From: Thiotrichaceae bacterium
GTDB taxonomy: Bacteria; Pseudomonadota; Gammaproteobacteria; Thiotrichales; Thiotrichaceae
Direction: 5' to 3'
Assembly: GCA_023144895.1 (NCBI GenBank)
Contig: JAGLEV010000073.1
Span: 1 to 58,989, forward strand
DNA: 58,989 nt
The notes beneath the pieces are model-generated. The model was not told where the DNA came from. It ran no database searches and saw only the letters and a list, made by a program, of their open reading frames with translations. Within the stretch, counting starts at the first letter, position 1. Each line of letters starts with the position of its first letter. Below are positions 25,187 to 33,797 of this stretch, piece after piece. The position numbers and the translations under genes were made by a program.

Positions 25187-25630
25187 ATGACGAGCAGAGT
25201 CAATGGCACCTTAGCTACATTGCTCCTACTGTTTACCACAATGGTATTCAGTGGGTGTGAAGATACTGCTCCTAAGCCACGCTTGGAGACTGCTAAGGCC
25301 AAATCGGAATCCTGTGTTGAACCTACGGGTGTAATGCGTAGAACTCACATGGATTTTATAAAGCATCAGCGCGATGAAACTATGTACAAAGGTATCCGTA
25401 CCCAAAAGCATAGTTTTAAAGAGTGTATTAACTGTCATGTTCCTGATAAGAAGGATGGCAAGCCAGTTAACTATTTAGATAGTAATCATAATCTAAATCC
25501 CGATCACTTCTGTGCAACATGTCATGCCTATGTTGGTGTTAAGATTGACTGTTTTGAATGTCATTCTGATAATCCAGCAGGTGCAGCACCTGTTGATGCA
25601 AATCATGCAGTAGGAGGCTCTCATGAGTAA
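25187..25630 (+). CDS. dsrJ: DsrJ, periplasmic triheme cytochrome c
   Basis: DsrJ of 147 residues with three haem-binding motifs: CINCH (about 84-88), CATCH (about 110-114) and CFECH (about 122-126). The N-terminal hydrophobic stretch 'TLATLLLLFTTMVFSGCED' includes a possible lipobox (F-S-G-C), hinting at a lipid anchor. A further Cys in 'SESCVEPTGVMRR' matches the position known in DsrJ to act as an unusual haem ligand. The protein is the periplasmic part of DsrMKJOP. The dsrO start overlaps its stop. Confidence 0.94.
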   Translation: MTSRVNGTLATLLLLFTTMVFSGCEDTAPKPRLETAKAKSESCVEPTGVMRRTHMDFIKHQRDETMYKGIRTQKHSFKECINCHVPDKKDGKPVNYLDSNHNLNPDHFCATCHAYVGVKIDCFECHSDNPAGAAPVDANHAVGGSHE

Positions 25631-26348
25631 TATTGATGCTTATCGTCGTCGCTTCCTTCTGGGTGCTGGTATTGCTAGTGTCGCAACGGTTGCTCCAGGG
25701 TTGGTGTTGCGTCAGGTCAATGCAAAACCTGCTGATGAAGCGGTTACTGATCAAAAACGTTGGGGTATGCTAATTGATGTTGATAAGCTACCTAATGGCG
25801 GACAGGGTGTTGTTGATGCTTGTAAAGCAGAACATGGCTGGGGTCATGAAGAGCACTCTAATGCAGAACAGAAGACACAATGGGTACGAACAGTAAAAGT
25901 GACTGAGAAGTTAACTAAACACGAGTTCAAGTTACCTGTAATGTGTCAGCATTGTGAAACAGCTCCTTGTGCTGATGTCTGTCCAACGGGTGCTTCTTTT
26001 AAGCGAGTGGATGGTATCGTGTTGGTCAATAAGCATATTTGTATTGGTTGCCGTTACTGTATGATGGCATGCCCTTATAAGGCACGTAGTCTAGTACATG
26101 AAGCCATTTTTGATCAAAAACCAGACACACCACGTGGTAAAGGTACGGTTGAAGCTTGTACTCTGTGCGTCCACAAAATAGATGCAGGCGAACAGCCAGC
26201 ATGTGTTGCTTCATCTAATGGAGCGATTGTCTTTGGTGACCTTAAGGATGAATCTAGCGAGATTAGCAAGCAGTTAAAAGCTCGTGGTGGTAAACAGATT
26301 CGTGCAGACTTAGGTTTAAATACTGGTGTACGTTATCAAGGCATCTGA
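25623..26348 (+). CDS. dsrO: DsrO, periplasmic iron-sulfur protein
   Basis: DsrO of 241 residues. A twin-arginine signal 'YRRRFLLGAGIASVA' directs the folded protein to the periplasm. Ferredoxin-like cysteine clusters follow: 'CQHCETAPCADVCPTG', 'CIGCRYCMMACPYKAR' and 'CTLCVHKIDAGEQPACV', as in NrfC/HybA-type proteins. With NrfD-like DsrP it forms the periplasmic half of DsrMKJOP. AGGAGG lies within the end of dsrJ and the genes overlap by eight bases. Confidence 0.95.
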   Translation: MSNIDAYRRRFLLGAGIASVATVAPGLVLRQVNAKPADEAVTDQKRWGMLIDVDKLPNGGQGVVDACKAEHGWGHEEHSNAEQKTQWVRTVKVTEKLTKHEFKLPVMCQHCETAPCADVCPTGASFKRVDGIVLVNKHICIGCRYCMMACPYKARSLVHEAIFDQKPDTPRGKGTVEACTLCVHKIDAGEQPACVASSNGAIVFGDLKDESSEISKQLKARGGKQIRADLGLNTGVRYQGI

Positions 26349-26375
26349 TTCCTCTTGCAAAAGTAGATAATTATT

Positions 26376-27599
26376 ATGAGCAGTAAAAAAATAACTTATA
26401 CTGAAATCGAAAATAAGGGTATAGGGTTCTATGGTCTACTCGGTTTACTAGGGTTTTTCTTGCTAGCAGGCGGTTATGCTTTCCTTGCAGCAGAGCATAG
26501 TGGTCACTATATTACTGGAATGAACAATCAGATTGTTTGGGGCTTGCCTCATATCTTTGCAATCTTTTTAATTGTTGCCGCTTCAGGTGCACTCAATATC
26601 GGTTCTATTGGTACCGTTTTTGGTAAGAAAATTTACCAACCTTTGGGGCGTTTATCTGGACTAGTCGCCATTGCTTTATTAGTGGGTGGTTTGATTATCT
26701 TGCTTTTAGACTTAGGTCGTATTGATCATGTTATTGAGATGGCAAAAGGTAACTTAAACTTCAAATCAATCTTTGCATGGAATATGATCTTGTACGGTGG
26801 TTTCATTGCTTTGGTTAGCTTCTATTTGTGGACGATGATGGCACGCTCTAAGCTAGCTAAAAGACTCTATAAGCCCGCAGGATTTAGTGCCTTTACTTGG
26901 CGCTTAATGTTGACAACAGGTACTGGTTCAATCTTTGGATTTCTTGTTGCACGACAGGCATTTGATGCAGCAATACTCGCACCTTTATTTATTATTTTGT
27001 CATTTGCAATAGGCTTGGCATTCTTTCTTATGCTACTAATCTTCACCTATAAGTGTACTCAGCGTGAGATTGGTGATGTTTTATTGAATAAACTACGTTA
27101 CTTGTTGGGTGTATTTATTCTTGCAACATTATTATTTGAAGTCACTCGTCATTTAACCAACCTCTATGCAACAGAGCATCATGCTGTTGAGAGCTTTATT
27201 CTTGGTGGTGGAAACTTCTACTCTAACTTGTTCTGGTTTGGTTATGTTGTCCTTGGTGCTTTAGCTCCACTTGTATTAATCTTCTGTCGTTTATTGAAAA
27301 ATAATCGTGCCGCTTTATTGCTTGCAGCTTTTTTAACAGTGGTTGGTGGGTTTAGCTTATTGTATGTCATTATTATTGGTGGACAGGCTTTTCCATTAGT
27401 TTTATTCCCTAATGCTGAAGTGAGTAGCTCTTACTTTGATGGTGTTAATAATAGTTACTCTGCAAATATTGGAGAATACATGCTGGGAATGGCAGGTGTC
27501 GCAGTCACACTCTTAATTGTATTAGTGGGTGTGAAAGTATTAAGATTCTTACCGACCTCATTAGCTGATTCAGTTATTGATCCTCATGCAAAAAAATAA
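26376..27599 (+). CDS. dsrP: DsrP, NrfD-like membrane quinone-interacting subunit
   Basis: DsrP of 407 residues with about ten predicted membrane helices, for example 'YGLLGLLGFFLLAGGYAFL', 'IFAIFLIVAASGALNIGSI' and 'LAPLVLIFCRLL'. It is NrfD/PsrC-like and exchanges electrons with the quinone pool, partnered with DsrO. It lies 27 bp after dsrO and is followed by a clear terminator, so it probably ends the main dsr transcript. Confidence 0.94.
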   Translation: MSSKKITYTEIENKGIGFYGLLGLLGFFLLAGGYAFLAAEHSGHYITGMNNQIVWGLPHIFAIFLIVAASGALNIGSIGTVFGKKIYQPLGRLSGLVAIALLVGGLIILLLDLGRIDHVIEMAKGNLNFKSIFAWNMILYGGFIALVSFYLWTMMARSKLAKRLYKPAGFSAFTWRLMLTTGTGSIFGFLVARQAFDAAILAPLFIILSFAIGLAFFLMLLIFTYKCTQREIGDVLLNKLRYLLGVFILATLLFEVTRHLTNLYATEHHAVESFILGGGNFYSNLFWFGYVVLGALAPLVLIFCRLLKNNRAALLLAAFLTVVGGFSLLYVIIIGGQAFPLVLFPNAEVSSSYFDGVNNSYSANIGEYMLGMAGVAVTLLIVLVGVKVLRFLPTSLADSVIDPHAKK

Positions 27600-27620
27600 T
27601 TGATGAATAACATCTTTTAA

Positions 27621-27649
27621 AAAACAGCCAGCTTTTGCTGGCTGTTTTT
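27621..27649 (+). terminator. Intrinsic terminator after dsrP
   Basis: Perfect 12-bp arms AAAACAGCCAGC (27621-27632) and GCTGGCTGTTTT (27637-27648) with a TTTT loop, followed by more T. It separates dsrP from dsrN by 26 bp, so dsrN depends on readthrough or its own promoter. Confidence 0.85.
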
Positions 27650-27674
27650 GTTTGTGCCCATTATGATATTAACT

Positions 27675-29060
27675 ATGAAACTACCCCGCATCTATATCTC
27701 CGCAGCACACAAATCATCAGGAAAAACGACGCTATCCTTAGGTATCTGTCGGGCGCTGAGCAGGATGGGCAATACCGTACAGCCTTTTAAAAAAGGTCCT
27801 GACTATATTGATCCACTCTGGCTAGGTGCCGCTAGTCATCGTCACTGTTACAACTTCGATTTTAACACAATGACTGAACAGGAAATAACCATGTTACTGG
27901 CGAGTCGAGGGCGGGGTGCTGACATTGCCATTATTGAAGGAAATAAAGGTTTATATGATGGTTTAGAGCTTGATGGCAGTACTTCCAATGCTGCGATGGC
28001 GAAGCTAACAAAAACTCCTGTCATACTCGTGATCGATGCACAAGGAACAACACGAGGAGTTGCACCTTTATTGTTAGGCTATCAAGCTTTTGATAAAGCC
28101 GTGGATATCGCAGGAGTTATCTTTAACAAAGTCGGTGGTGAACGTCATGAAAATAAACTCACAGAAATAACCCAATATTATACCGATATTCCCATACTAG
28201 GTTGTGTGCAACGTAGCAATAGCATGTTGTTAACAGAGCGTCATTTGGGCTTGATGCCATATAATGAAATATCACAAGCGAATCGTTTAATCGATGGTAT
28301 TGCCTCACAGGTTGCAGACCAAGTTGACCTAGGTAAGCTACTAGAATATGCCAAAAAAGCACAAACGATCACCGAGCCACAAAATAGTATTACCGCTCAA
28401 GGAACAAAACTAAAGATTGCAGTATTTCGTGATACTTCTTTTGGTTTTTATTATGAAGATGACTTAGAGGCTTTTGAGAATGCAGGAGCAGAGCTTCTCT
28501 TTGTTAATGCAATAGATGATGAATGTCTGCCTGATGTTGATGGTGTCTTTATTGGTGGAGGGTTTCCTGAGACCAAAATAGAAGCACTTGCAGCCAATAC
28601 CCGTATGCGCCAATCATTGTTTGATGCAATTGAATCGGGTCTGCCAGTCTATGCTGAGTGTGGCGGGCTAATGTATCTCAGTGAGTCGATTACATGGCAA
28701 GGTATTACTAAACCCATGGTGGGGATAATACCTGCACCCATTACACTTTCCGAACGCCCACAAGGTCGTGGTTATGTTAGTCTAGCACCTCGAGAAACAA
28801 TGCCTTGGTTGCTTCAAGAGCCAACCAAGATAATAGCAGGTCATGAGTTTCATTATTCACAACTCAATGATCCTGAGCAAAAACTTCTTAAGAAAGGGGC
28901 TTTTGCTTATGATGTTGTACGCGGTTATGGTATTGATGGTCAGCATGATGGCTGGGTGTATAAAAACCTTTTAGCATCCTACGCACATATGCGTGATACC
29001 CAACAATTTCACTGGGTTGCCAATTTTTTACAATTCATAAAAGATAGAGATAAAGCCTAG
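27675..29060 (+). CDS. dsrN: DsrN, siroheme amide synthase (CobB/CbiA-like)
   Basis: A protein of 461 residues related to cobyrinic acid a,c-diamide synthase. In dsr clusters it is DsrN, which amidates siroheme for DsrAB. The N-terminal ATPase opens 'IYISAAHKSSGKTTLSLGIC' (P-loop), and the C-terminal class I amidotransferase shows the nucleophile in 'VYAECGGLMYLSES' and a His in 'GHEFHYSQL'. I favour ATG 27675 (MKLPRIYISAAH); ATG 27663 is also possible, while a TTG at 27648 falls inside the terminator. No clear ribosome site precedes either. A cobalamin role cannot be excluded, but no cobalamin genes are nearby. Confidence 0.92.
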   Translation: MKLPRIYISAAHKSSGKTTLSLGICRALSRMGNTVQPFKKGPDYIDPLWLGAASHRHCYNFDFNTMTEQEITMLLASRGRGADIAIIEGNKGLYDGLELDGSTSNAAMAKLTKTPVILVIDAQGTTRGVAPLLLGYQAFDKAVDIAGVIFNKVGGERHENKLTEITQYYTDIPILGCVQRSNSMLLTERHLGLMPYNEISQANRLIDGIASQVADQVDLGKLLEYAKKAQTITEPQNSITAQGTKLKIAVFRDTSFGFYYEDDLEAFENAGAELLFVNAIDDECLPDVDGVFIGGGFPETKIEALAANTRMRQSLFDAIESGLPVYAECGGLMYLSESITWQGITKPMVGIIPAPITLSERPQGRGYVSLAPRETMPWLLQEPTKIIAGHEFHYSQLNDPEQKLLKKGAFAYDVVRGYGIDGQHDGWVYKNLLASYAHMRDTQQFHWVANFLQFIKDRDKA

Positions 29061-29244
29061 TACACATCTGCTAAAAATATCGGTATCAATGAATTTTTAA
29101 GCCATCATCTCATGAGTCATAATGGTTCTATTGCCAGTAAAAATAACCCTGTGGATGACAATGCTTCGTCGTTAATGGCTTTAAGCGATATTTTGAATAG
29201 ATTGATGTACTAATTTTCAGATTTAATAAGAGGATATGAAAGGA

Positions 29245-29550
29245 ATGATCACTGTAACAGAAAGCGCAAGCGATCAGATAGCCGTTTCACGTGCTGAAAC
29301 TAATTTAGCAGAACTACCTTTAAGAATAGAGATTCAAGTGCAAAAAGATGGGGGTTTCCACTATGTTATGGGCTTTGATGATAATATCGATGCAGGGGAT
29401 AGCAAGGTTGAAAAAGCAAATATTATTTATAATGCTGCTAGTAAGCCATTAATCGAAGGTATGACACTCGACTTTGTCGAAATAGAGGGTAAAAAACAGT
29501 TTATCTTTTTAAACCCTAATGACCCTAGTTATAAAGCACCTGGTGAATAA
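29245..29550 (+). CDS. dsrR: DsrR, A-type (IscA-like) scaffold homologue without cysteines
   Basis: A protein of 101 residues, beginning MITVTESASDQI as IscA/HesB proteins do. All cysteines of iron-sulfur A-type carriers are absent, as known for DsrR, which acts post-transcriptionally on dsr gene expression in purple sulfur bacteria. The start at 29245 gives better spacing to AAGAGG than an in-frame ATG nine bases earlier. A 6-base gap leads to the histidine kinase. Confidence 0.88.
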   Translation: MITVTESASDQIAVSRAETNLAELPLRIEIQVQKDGGFHYVMGFDDNIDAGDSKVEKANIIYNAASKPLIEGMTLDFVEIEGKKQFIFLNPNDPSYKAPGE

Positions 29551-29555
29551 AATTT

Positions 29556-30983
29556 ATGCCTAGAGCAATCATTCCCGTTATTTGTTTTCCATTGTTAGCG
29601 AAAATTGCTTTGGTCGCATTAATGCTACTTTTTGTTGTTATTGGTGCGACCTATTACTGGGTTGAAACCTTGGAAAGTCGACCTGCTTGGGCAGGTGTGG
29701 TAATGAGTGTACTCTGGTTGTTTTCTGGCATAGGTAGTGGTTTATTGATGTTCTGGGGGTGGCGACATTTTTACCGCTTTGGTCATGATTTATCAGGCTG
29801 GGTTAACTCGCTCTATGAAGGTAAACTGACTGAGCGTATGCCCTTGGGGCATAGTTCTAACCCTTCTTATGAATTACGACGACATTTAAATTTTATTACC
29901 GAAGACTACCAGCGTCTTTCCAACAGCATGGAAAAACGTATCGCTGAGCAAACCGAGAATATAGAACAAAAGAAATACTATTTACGTGTTTTGCATCAAG
30001 TCGCCTTAGCCATTAATAACTCCAATAGCATGGATGGTTTATTGTGCCGTTTTCTTGAAACATTACAAGGTTTTAGTGGTGTTCGTTCGGTATCCATACA
30101 GATATTTCAAGATAATATTTTTAAAGAAGTCACTAATGATCAGTCGCAAGCCGATGAAGTCACCGTTGATATTGAGATTCCTGTTGAATATCGTGATAAG
30201 GCATTAGGTGTTTTTCATATTTCAGTCCCTAAGAATCTGCACCCAAAAATAGAAGAGCAACATGAATTATTGCTCAGTATTGGTCAGCACCTAGGTATGG
30301 CAGTAGAAAAAGCCAACCTTGATAATGAAGCAAAATTACTATCGATCATGCAAGAACGAACACGGATGGCACATGAGTTACATGATTCATTAGCTCAAAC
30401 CTTGGCAAGTATGCGTTATAGAGTTCGCTTGTTAGATGAATCTTTTAATACCTCTGATGATGAACAAATTTCTAGTGAGCTAGATGATCTTGAGGGGATT
30501 ATTGAAAATGCCAATACAGAATTAAGAAGTTTAATCACTAACTTTAGAGCGCCCATTGATGGTAAGGGCTTGGTACGTTCTATTGAAAAATTGAGTAAGC
30601 GCTTTGAAGTCGAAACGGGTTTGGAAGTCTTTTTCTATCAAAACTGGATTGCTGAAAATATTAGCCATACGGTTGAAATTGAAGTCACACGTATTGTGCA
30701 AGAAGCCCTAGCGAATGTGCGTAAACACAGTCAAGCTAAAACGGTACGTATTTTAATGTATAGTGCGGAGGGTGGTGAGTGTCGAATTTTAGTTGAGGAT
30801 GATGGTGTTGGCTTCGATAGCAATGCAAAACTCTTACCTCAAGATGTTGACTCTGTAGATAAAAAGGGTGAACATATTGGGCTTGCCATTATGCATGAGC
30901 GGGCAGAGAGAATTGGTGGGGATATTCAGTATGAAAGTGATCCTGGTGAGGGAACTTTAGTGCAATTGAATTTTTCTTCTTGA
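29556..30983 (+). CDS. NarX-like sensor histidine kinase
   Basis: A 475-residue membrane sensor kinase. Two helices ('IALVALMLLFVVIGATYYWV' and 'VVMSVLWLFSGIGSGLLMFW') enclose only a very short periplasmic stretch, so the input is probably sensed in or near the membrane or in the cytoplasm. A coiled/HAMP-like linker and a GAF-like region (about 155-265) follow. The phospho-acceptor is in 'MAHELHDSLAQTLASMR' (HisKA_3 type) and the ATPase shows 'VQEALANVRKHSQA' and 'VEDDGVGFDS'. It is placed 5 bp after dsrR and upstream of its response regulator. Confidence 0.93.
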   Translation: MPRAIIPVICFPLLAKIALVALMLLFVVIGATYYWVETLESRPAWAGVVMSVLWLFSGIGSGLLMFWGWRHFYRFGHDLSGWVNSLYEGKLTERMPLGHSSNPSYELRRHLNFITEDYQRLSNSMEKRIAEQTENIEQKKYYLRVLHQVALAINNSNSMDGLLCRFLETLQGFSGVRSVSIQIFQDNIFKEVTNDQSQADEVTVDIEIPVEYRDKALGVFHISVPKNLHPKIEEQHELLLSIGQHLGMAVEKANLDNEAKLLSIMQERTRMAHELHDSLAQTLASMRYRVRLLDESFNTSDDEQISSELDDLEGIIENANTELRSLITNFRAPIDGKGLVRSIEKLSKRFEVETGLEVFFYQNWIAENISHTVEIEVTRIVQEALANVRKHSQAKTVRILMYSAEGGECRILVEDDGVGFDSNAKLLPQDVDSVDKKGEHIGLAIMHERAERIGGDIQYESDPGEGTLVQLNFSS

Positions 30984-31025
30984 TTTTCAAACCGCCATAT
31001 CAGACCACAAACAATGGAATTTTGT

Positions 31026-31691
31026 ATGAAAGCTAAAGTATTACTGATTGATGATCACACTTTGTTCCGTGTTGGTTTACAAGACTTATTGACACGTCGT
31101 GGTATTGACGTTATTGCTGCTATTGGTAATGGCAAAGAAGGCTTGATACAGGTAGAAAAGCTACGTCCTGATGTGGTTTTGTTGGATATGCGTATGCCTG
31201 AGATGGATGGTAACACTGTTCTTAAAGCGATTAAAAAGCAACGCCCCGATCAACGTGTTGCCATGTTAACAACCAGTGCTGTCGAACAAGATCTCGTTGA
31301 ATCACTCCGTAATGGAGCGCAAGGCTACTTATTGAAAGACATGGAGCCTGATGATTTAGTCGTTGCTTTGCGCGATATTATTGCTGGGAAAATGATTGTT
31401 GCTAATGAATTATCACATGTTTTAGCACGAGTTGTTCAAGGTGAGACAATTGTTCCTGAAGAAGAAAACGATCCATTTTCTGAACTAACACCTCGTGAAT
31501 ATGAAATTTTAGGGCTACTGGCTGAAGGGCAAACGAATAAAGTGATTGCCCGCAATCTAGGTATCTCTGATGGCACAGTAAAGTTACATGTTAAAGCTAT
31601 ATTGCGGAAGTTAAAAATTAACTCACGTATTACTGCTGCCGTTATGGCGGTTGAACATGGTCTGAAAAAATCCAATAAAAACCAGTATTAA
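31026..31691 (+). CDS. NarL/LuxR-family response regulator
   Basis: A 221-residue two-component regulator. The receiver has 'VLLIDDHTLFRVGL', the phospho-acceptor Asp in 'VVLLDMRMPEMDG' and Lys in 'YLLKDMEPDD'. The C-terminal LuxR helix-turn-helix reads 'LTPREYEILGLLAEGQTNKV' and 'LGISDGTVKLHVKAILRKL'. I chose the second ATG (31026, MKAKVLLIDD), with GGA seven bases upstream, over the ATG at 31014. It is probably phosphorylated by the adjacent kinase. Targets are unknown; the dsr cluster and rhodanese are obvious candidates by position. Confidence 0.93.
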   Translation: MKAKVLLIDDHTLFRVGLQDLLTRRGIDVIAAIGNGKEGLIQVEKLRPDVVLLDMRMPEMDGNTVLKAIKKQRPDQRVAMLTTSAVEQDLVESLRNGAQGYLLKDMEPDDLVVALRDIIAGKMIVANELSHVLARVVQGETIVPEEENDPFSELTPREYEILGLLAEGQTNKVIARNLGISDGTVKLHVKAILRKLKINSRITAAVMAVEHGLKKSNKNQY

Positions 31692-31696
31692 AACAA

Positions 31697-32170
31697 ATGA
31701 TGACAAAAACATTTAAAGAACTAGTCGCTGACAGTTTGCCTGTTATTGAAGAGCTATTCCCATGGGATGTTGAAGAGCTTATCGATGCAGAAAAAAAAGT
31801 ATTTCTGGTTGATATTCGTGAAAAAGAAGAGTTTGACTCCCTACACATTAAAGGCAGTATTTTTGCTTCAAGGGGTATTCTAGAAGCATGTTGTGACTGG
31901 GGTTATGCAGAAACTATCCCTGAACTAGTGCAGGCACGTGATGAAAAAGTGATACTTATTTGTCGCTCAGGTAATCGTAGTGCATTAGCGGCATTAACTC
32001 TGCAAGCAATGGGTTATACCGATATCTTTTCAATGAAAACAGGTATCAAGGGTTGGAATGATTCTGATTATTCACTGCATAATGCTCAGGGTGAATTAGT
32101 GGATGCGGATTGGGCTGATCGGTTTTTATCCCCTGTGGTTGCTGATGATCAAATGGAACCATCAATATAG
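31697..32170 (+). CDS. Rhodanese-domain sulfurtransferase
   Basis: A single-domain rhodanese of 157 residues. The core 'VFLVDIREKEEFDSLHIKGS' and the active-site loop 'ICRSGNRSALAA' (catalytic Cys about residue 97) are intact. An N-terminal helical segment and an acidic C-terminal tail extend the domain. No signal peptide, so cytoplasmic. It lies 5 bp after the response regulator and is likely part of the dsrR-kinase-regulator unit. It could provide persulfide sulfur to DsrEFH or TusA-like carriers; that partner is inferred. Confidence 0.88.
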   Translation: MMTKTFKELVADSLPVIEELFPWDVEELIDAEKKVFLVDIREKEEFDSLHIKGSIFASRGILEACCDWGYAETIPELVQARDEKVILICRSGNRSALAALTLQAMGYTDIFSMKTGIKGWNDSDYSLHNAQGELVDADWADRFLSPVVADDQMEPSI

Positions 32171-32570
32171 TCGTTATCCCTCTTTATGATTACTGTTGCT
32201 AGTTTAATATACAATATATAGGTCTATTTTTAGACTTATATTATTAGCCTTTAAAATATTAGTTATATCCTTATAACAAATCTGGTAAAAATAGGCTAAA
32301 ATGTTAACTTACCCCTATAAGCGGTGTATTTTCTTTGGCTTGCCCCTTTTTAATGAAAATACATTCACCTGCTAAGGAGTGGAAATAAATTAACCCCCTA
32401 ATATAAAAGCCTTTTTAGTATAATTTAGATCATTGCATCCTAAGGTGCTTACTATAACGTGTAAAATAACGATACCTTCTGATCTTATTTAATTTTAACT
32501 AAAATCCAGAGGCTCTTTGGGTTATTTAATTTCCATTCCTTGGTTTTCTAAAAATTAAGAAGGAAGAACT
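32171..32570. other. Intergenic region, 400 bp
   Basis: AT-rich DNA between the rhodanese and the OmpA-like gene. I see no supported ORF, RNA or terminator. A TTTAGATCATT near 32425 resembles half of a Crp/Fnr-like site only weakly. Confidence 0.4.
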
Positions 32571-33779
32571 GTGAAGAAACTACTCATTATTCTCATTGCT
32601 CTTGGCTTGCTTTGGCTGATTGCCTATTTCTGTGCGTACAAGCGTCATGCTCCTGCTATTCAGGGTGATTTATCAACGAAGGTTGAGAATGTGTTGATGG
32701 AAAAAGGCTTGGTCAATGTTGATGTTGATGTTAATGGTCGCGATGTGACCTTAACTGGCACGGTAAGCTCACTTGAGCAAAAACAGCTTGCTGGAAAGTT
32801 AGCTGCCGTTGATGGTCATAATTTTGTTGATAACAGTATTAGTATTGCCGGTGAAACTTCACCTTTTCCTTTATCTCGCAATAGTTTTGCTGGAGGTGAC
32901 ACCCAACTTGAGTCGTCTGGAAGGAGCTCAGATGCTGCTAATCCAAACTTTAATACCAATGCAAAAGAGAGCGAGAGCCCATGGAAGAGTGGTAGCAATG
33001 AAAATGCTGACAAGCCTCTGAGTACTAATAAAAAACTAGCCACCCTAATGAATGATCAAGGGAAAGTGACACTCACAGGCTCAGTCACTAAGAAATCACG
33101 CCGTCGTCTATTAGCTTCAGCTCATGGTGCCTTTGGTAAAGCGAATGTGATTAATGACTATAGTGTGGTTGCTAAGGATGATGCCGAGGCTGTTAAGCTG
33201 ATGGATATGGCACTCGGTGAAATGGATCAAGTGACTAAGAGTCAGATTAGTGTTGATGATGGTGCGCTGACAGTCAGTGTGGCAAGTCCATTTAAAGACG
33301 TGCTAGCAAGGATTGAAGAGAACTTACTCGAAGACTTGCCAGAAGGAACCCTATTAAACTTTAATGCCGAAAAACAAACCTTAGGAAAGTTAGCTTCTGC
33401 GAGTCAGTTAACACGTTGCCAAAAGCTATTTACTCCCTTTGCTCGAAAGCAGATTATTTTTTCTCCGTCCAGCTCACGAATACAAAAGCGTAGTTTTAAA
33501 GTATTAAATAAGATTTCTACTTTATCAAAGCAGTGTGCTGGCATGATGATAGAAGTTCATGGGCATACTGACTCCTTAGGTCGAAACTCTATTAATAAGG
33601 CTTTGAGTAAACAGCGCGCCTTGTCTGTTAAACAATATCTTGTTGATAAAGGTGTGGCTCATTACTTTGTTAAAACGATAGGACATGGTGAAGCAAATCC
33701 TATTTCTAGTAATAGAACGAAAAAAGGTCGTGCTAGAAACCGTCGGATTGAATTTAATGTAGAAAAAGTAACTAAGTAG
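32571..33779 (+). CDS. BON- and OmpA-domain envelope protein
   Basis: A 402-residue protein with an N-terminal hydrophobic helix ('LLIILIALGLLWLIAYFCA'), one or two BON-like units (about 35-85 'VDVNGRDVTLTGTVSSLEQK' and about 150-200 'GKVTLTGSVTKKSRR') and a C-terminal OmpA peptidoglycan-binding domain (about 290-400) with 'IEVHGHTDSLGRNSINKALS' and 'GRARNRRIEFNV'. It is probably inner-membrane anchored with the OmpA domain gripping the cell wall. The start is GTG after AAGGAAGA. The following gene starts 18 bp later, also with an N-terminal membrane helix, so the two may form an envelope complex. Confidence 0.85.
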   Translation: MKKLLIILIALGLLWLIAYFCAYKRHAPAIQGDLSTKVENVLMEKGLVNVDVDVNGRDVTLTGTVSSLEQKQLAGKLAAVDGHNFVDNSISIAGETSPFPLSRNSFAGGDTQLESSGRSSDAANPNFNTNAKESESPWKSGSNENADKPLSTNKKLATLMNDQGKVTLTGSVTKKSRRRLLASAHGAFGKANVINDYSVVAKDDAEAVKLMDMALGEMDQVTKSQISVDDGALTVSVASPFKDVLARIEENLLEDLPEGTLLNFNAEKQTLGKLASASQLTRCQKLFTPFARKQIIFSPSSSRIQKRSFKVLNKISTLSKQCAGMMIEVHGHTDSLGRNSINKALSKQRALSVKQYLVDKGVAHYFVKTIGHGEANPISSNRTKKGRARNRRIEFNVEKVTK

Positions 33780-33797
33780 TTACAAGGATGTACGTGA

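Noticed and set aside
29061-29235. Possible 33-residue ORF (29112-29213) between dsrN and dsrR
   Set aside because: Short, no ribosome site and no similarity I recognise. The gap is probably leader for dsrR.
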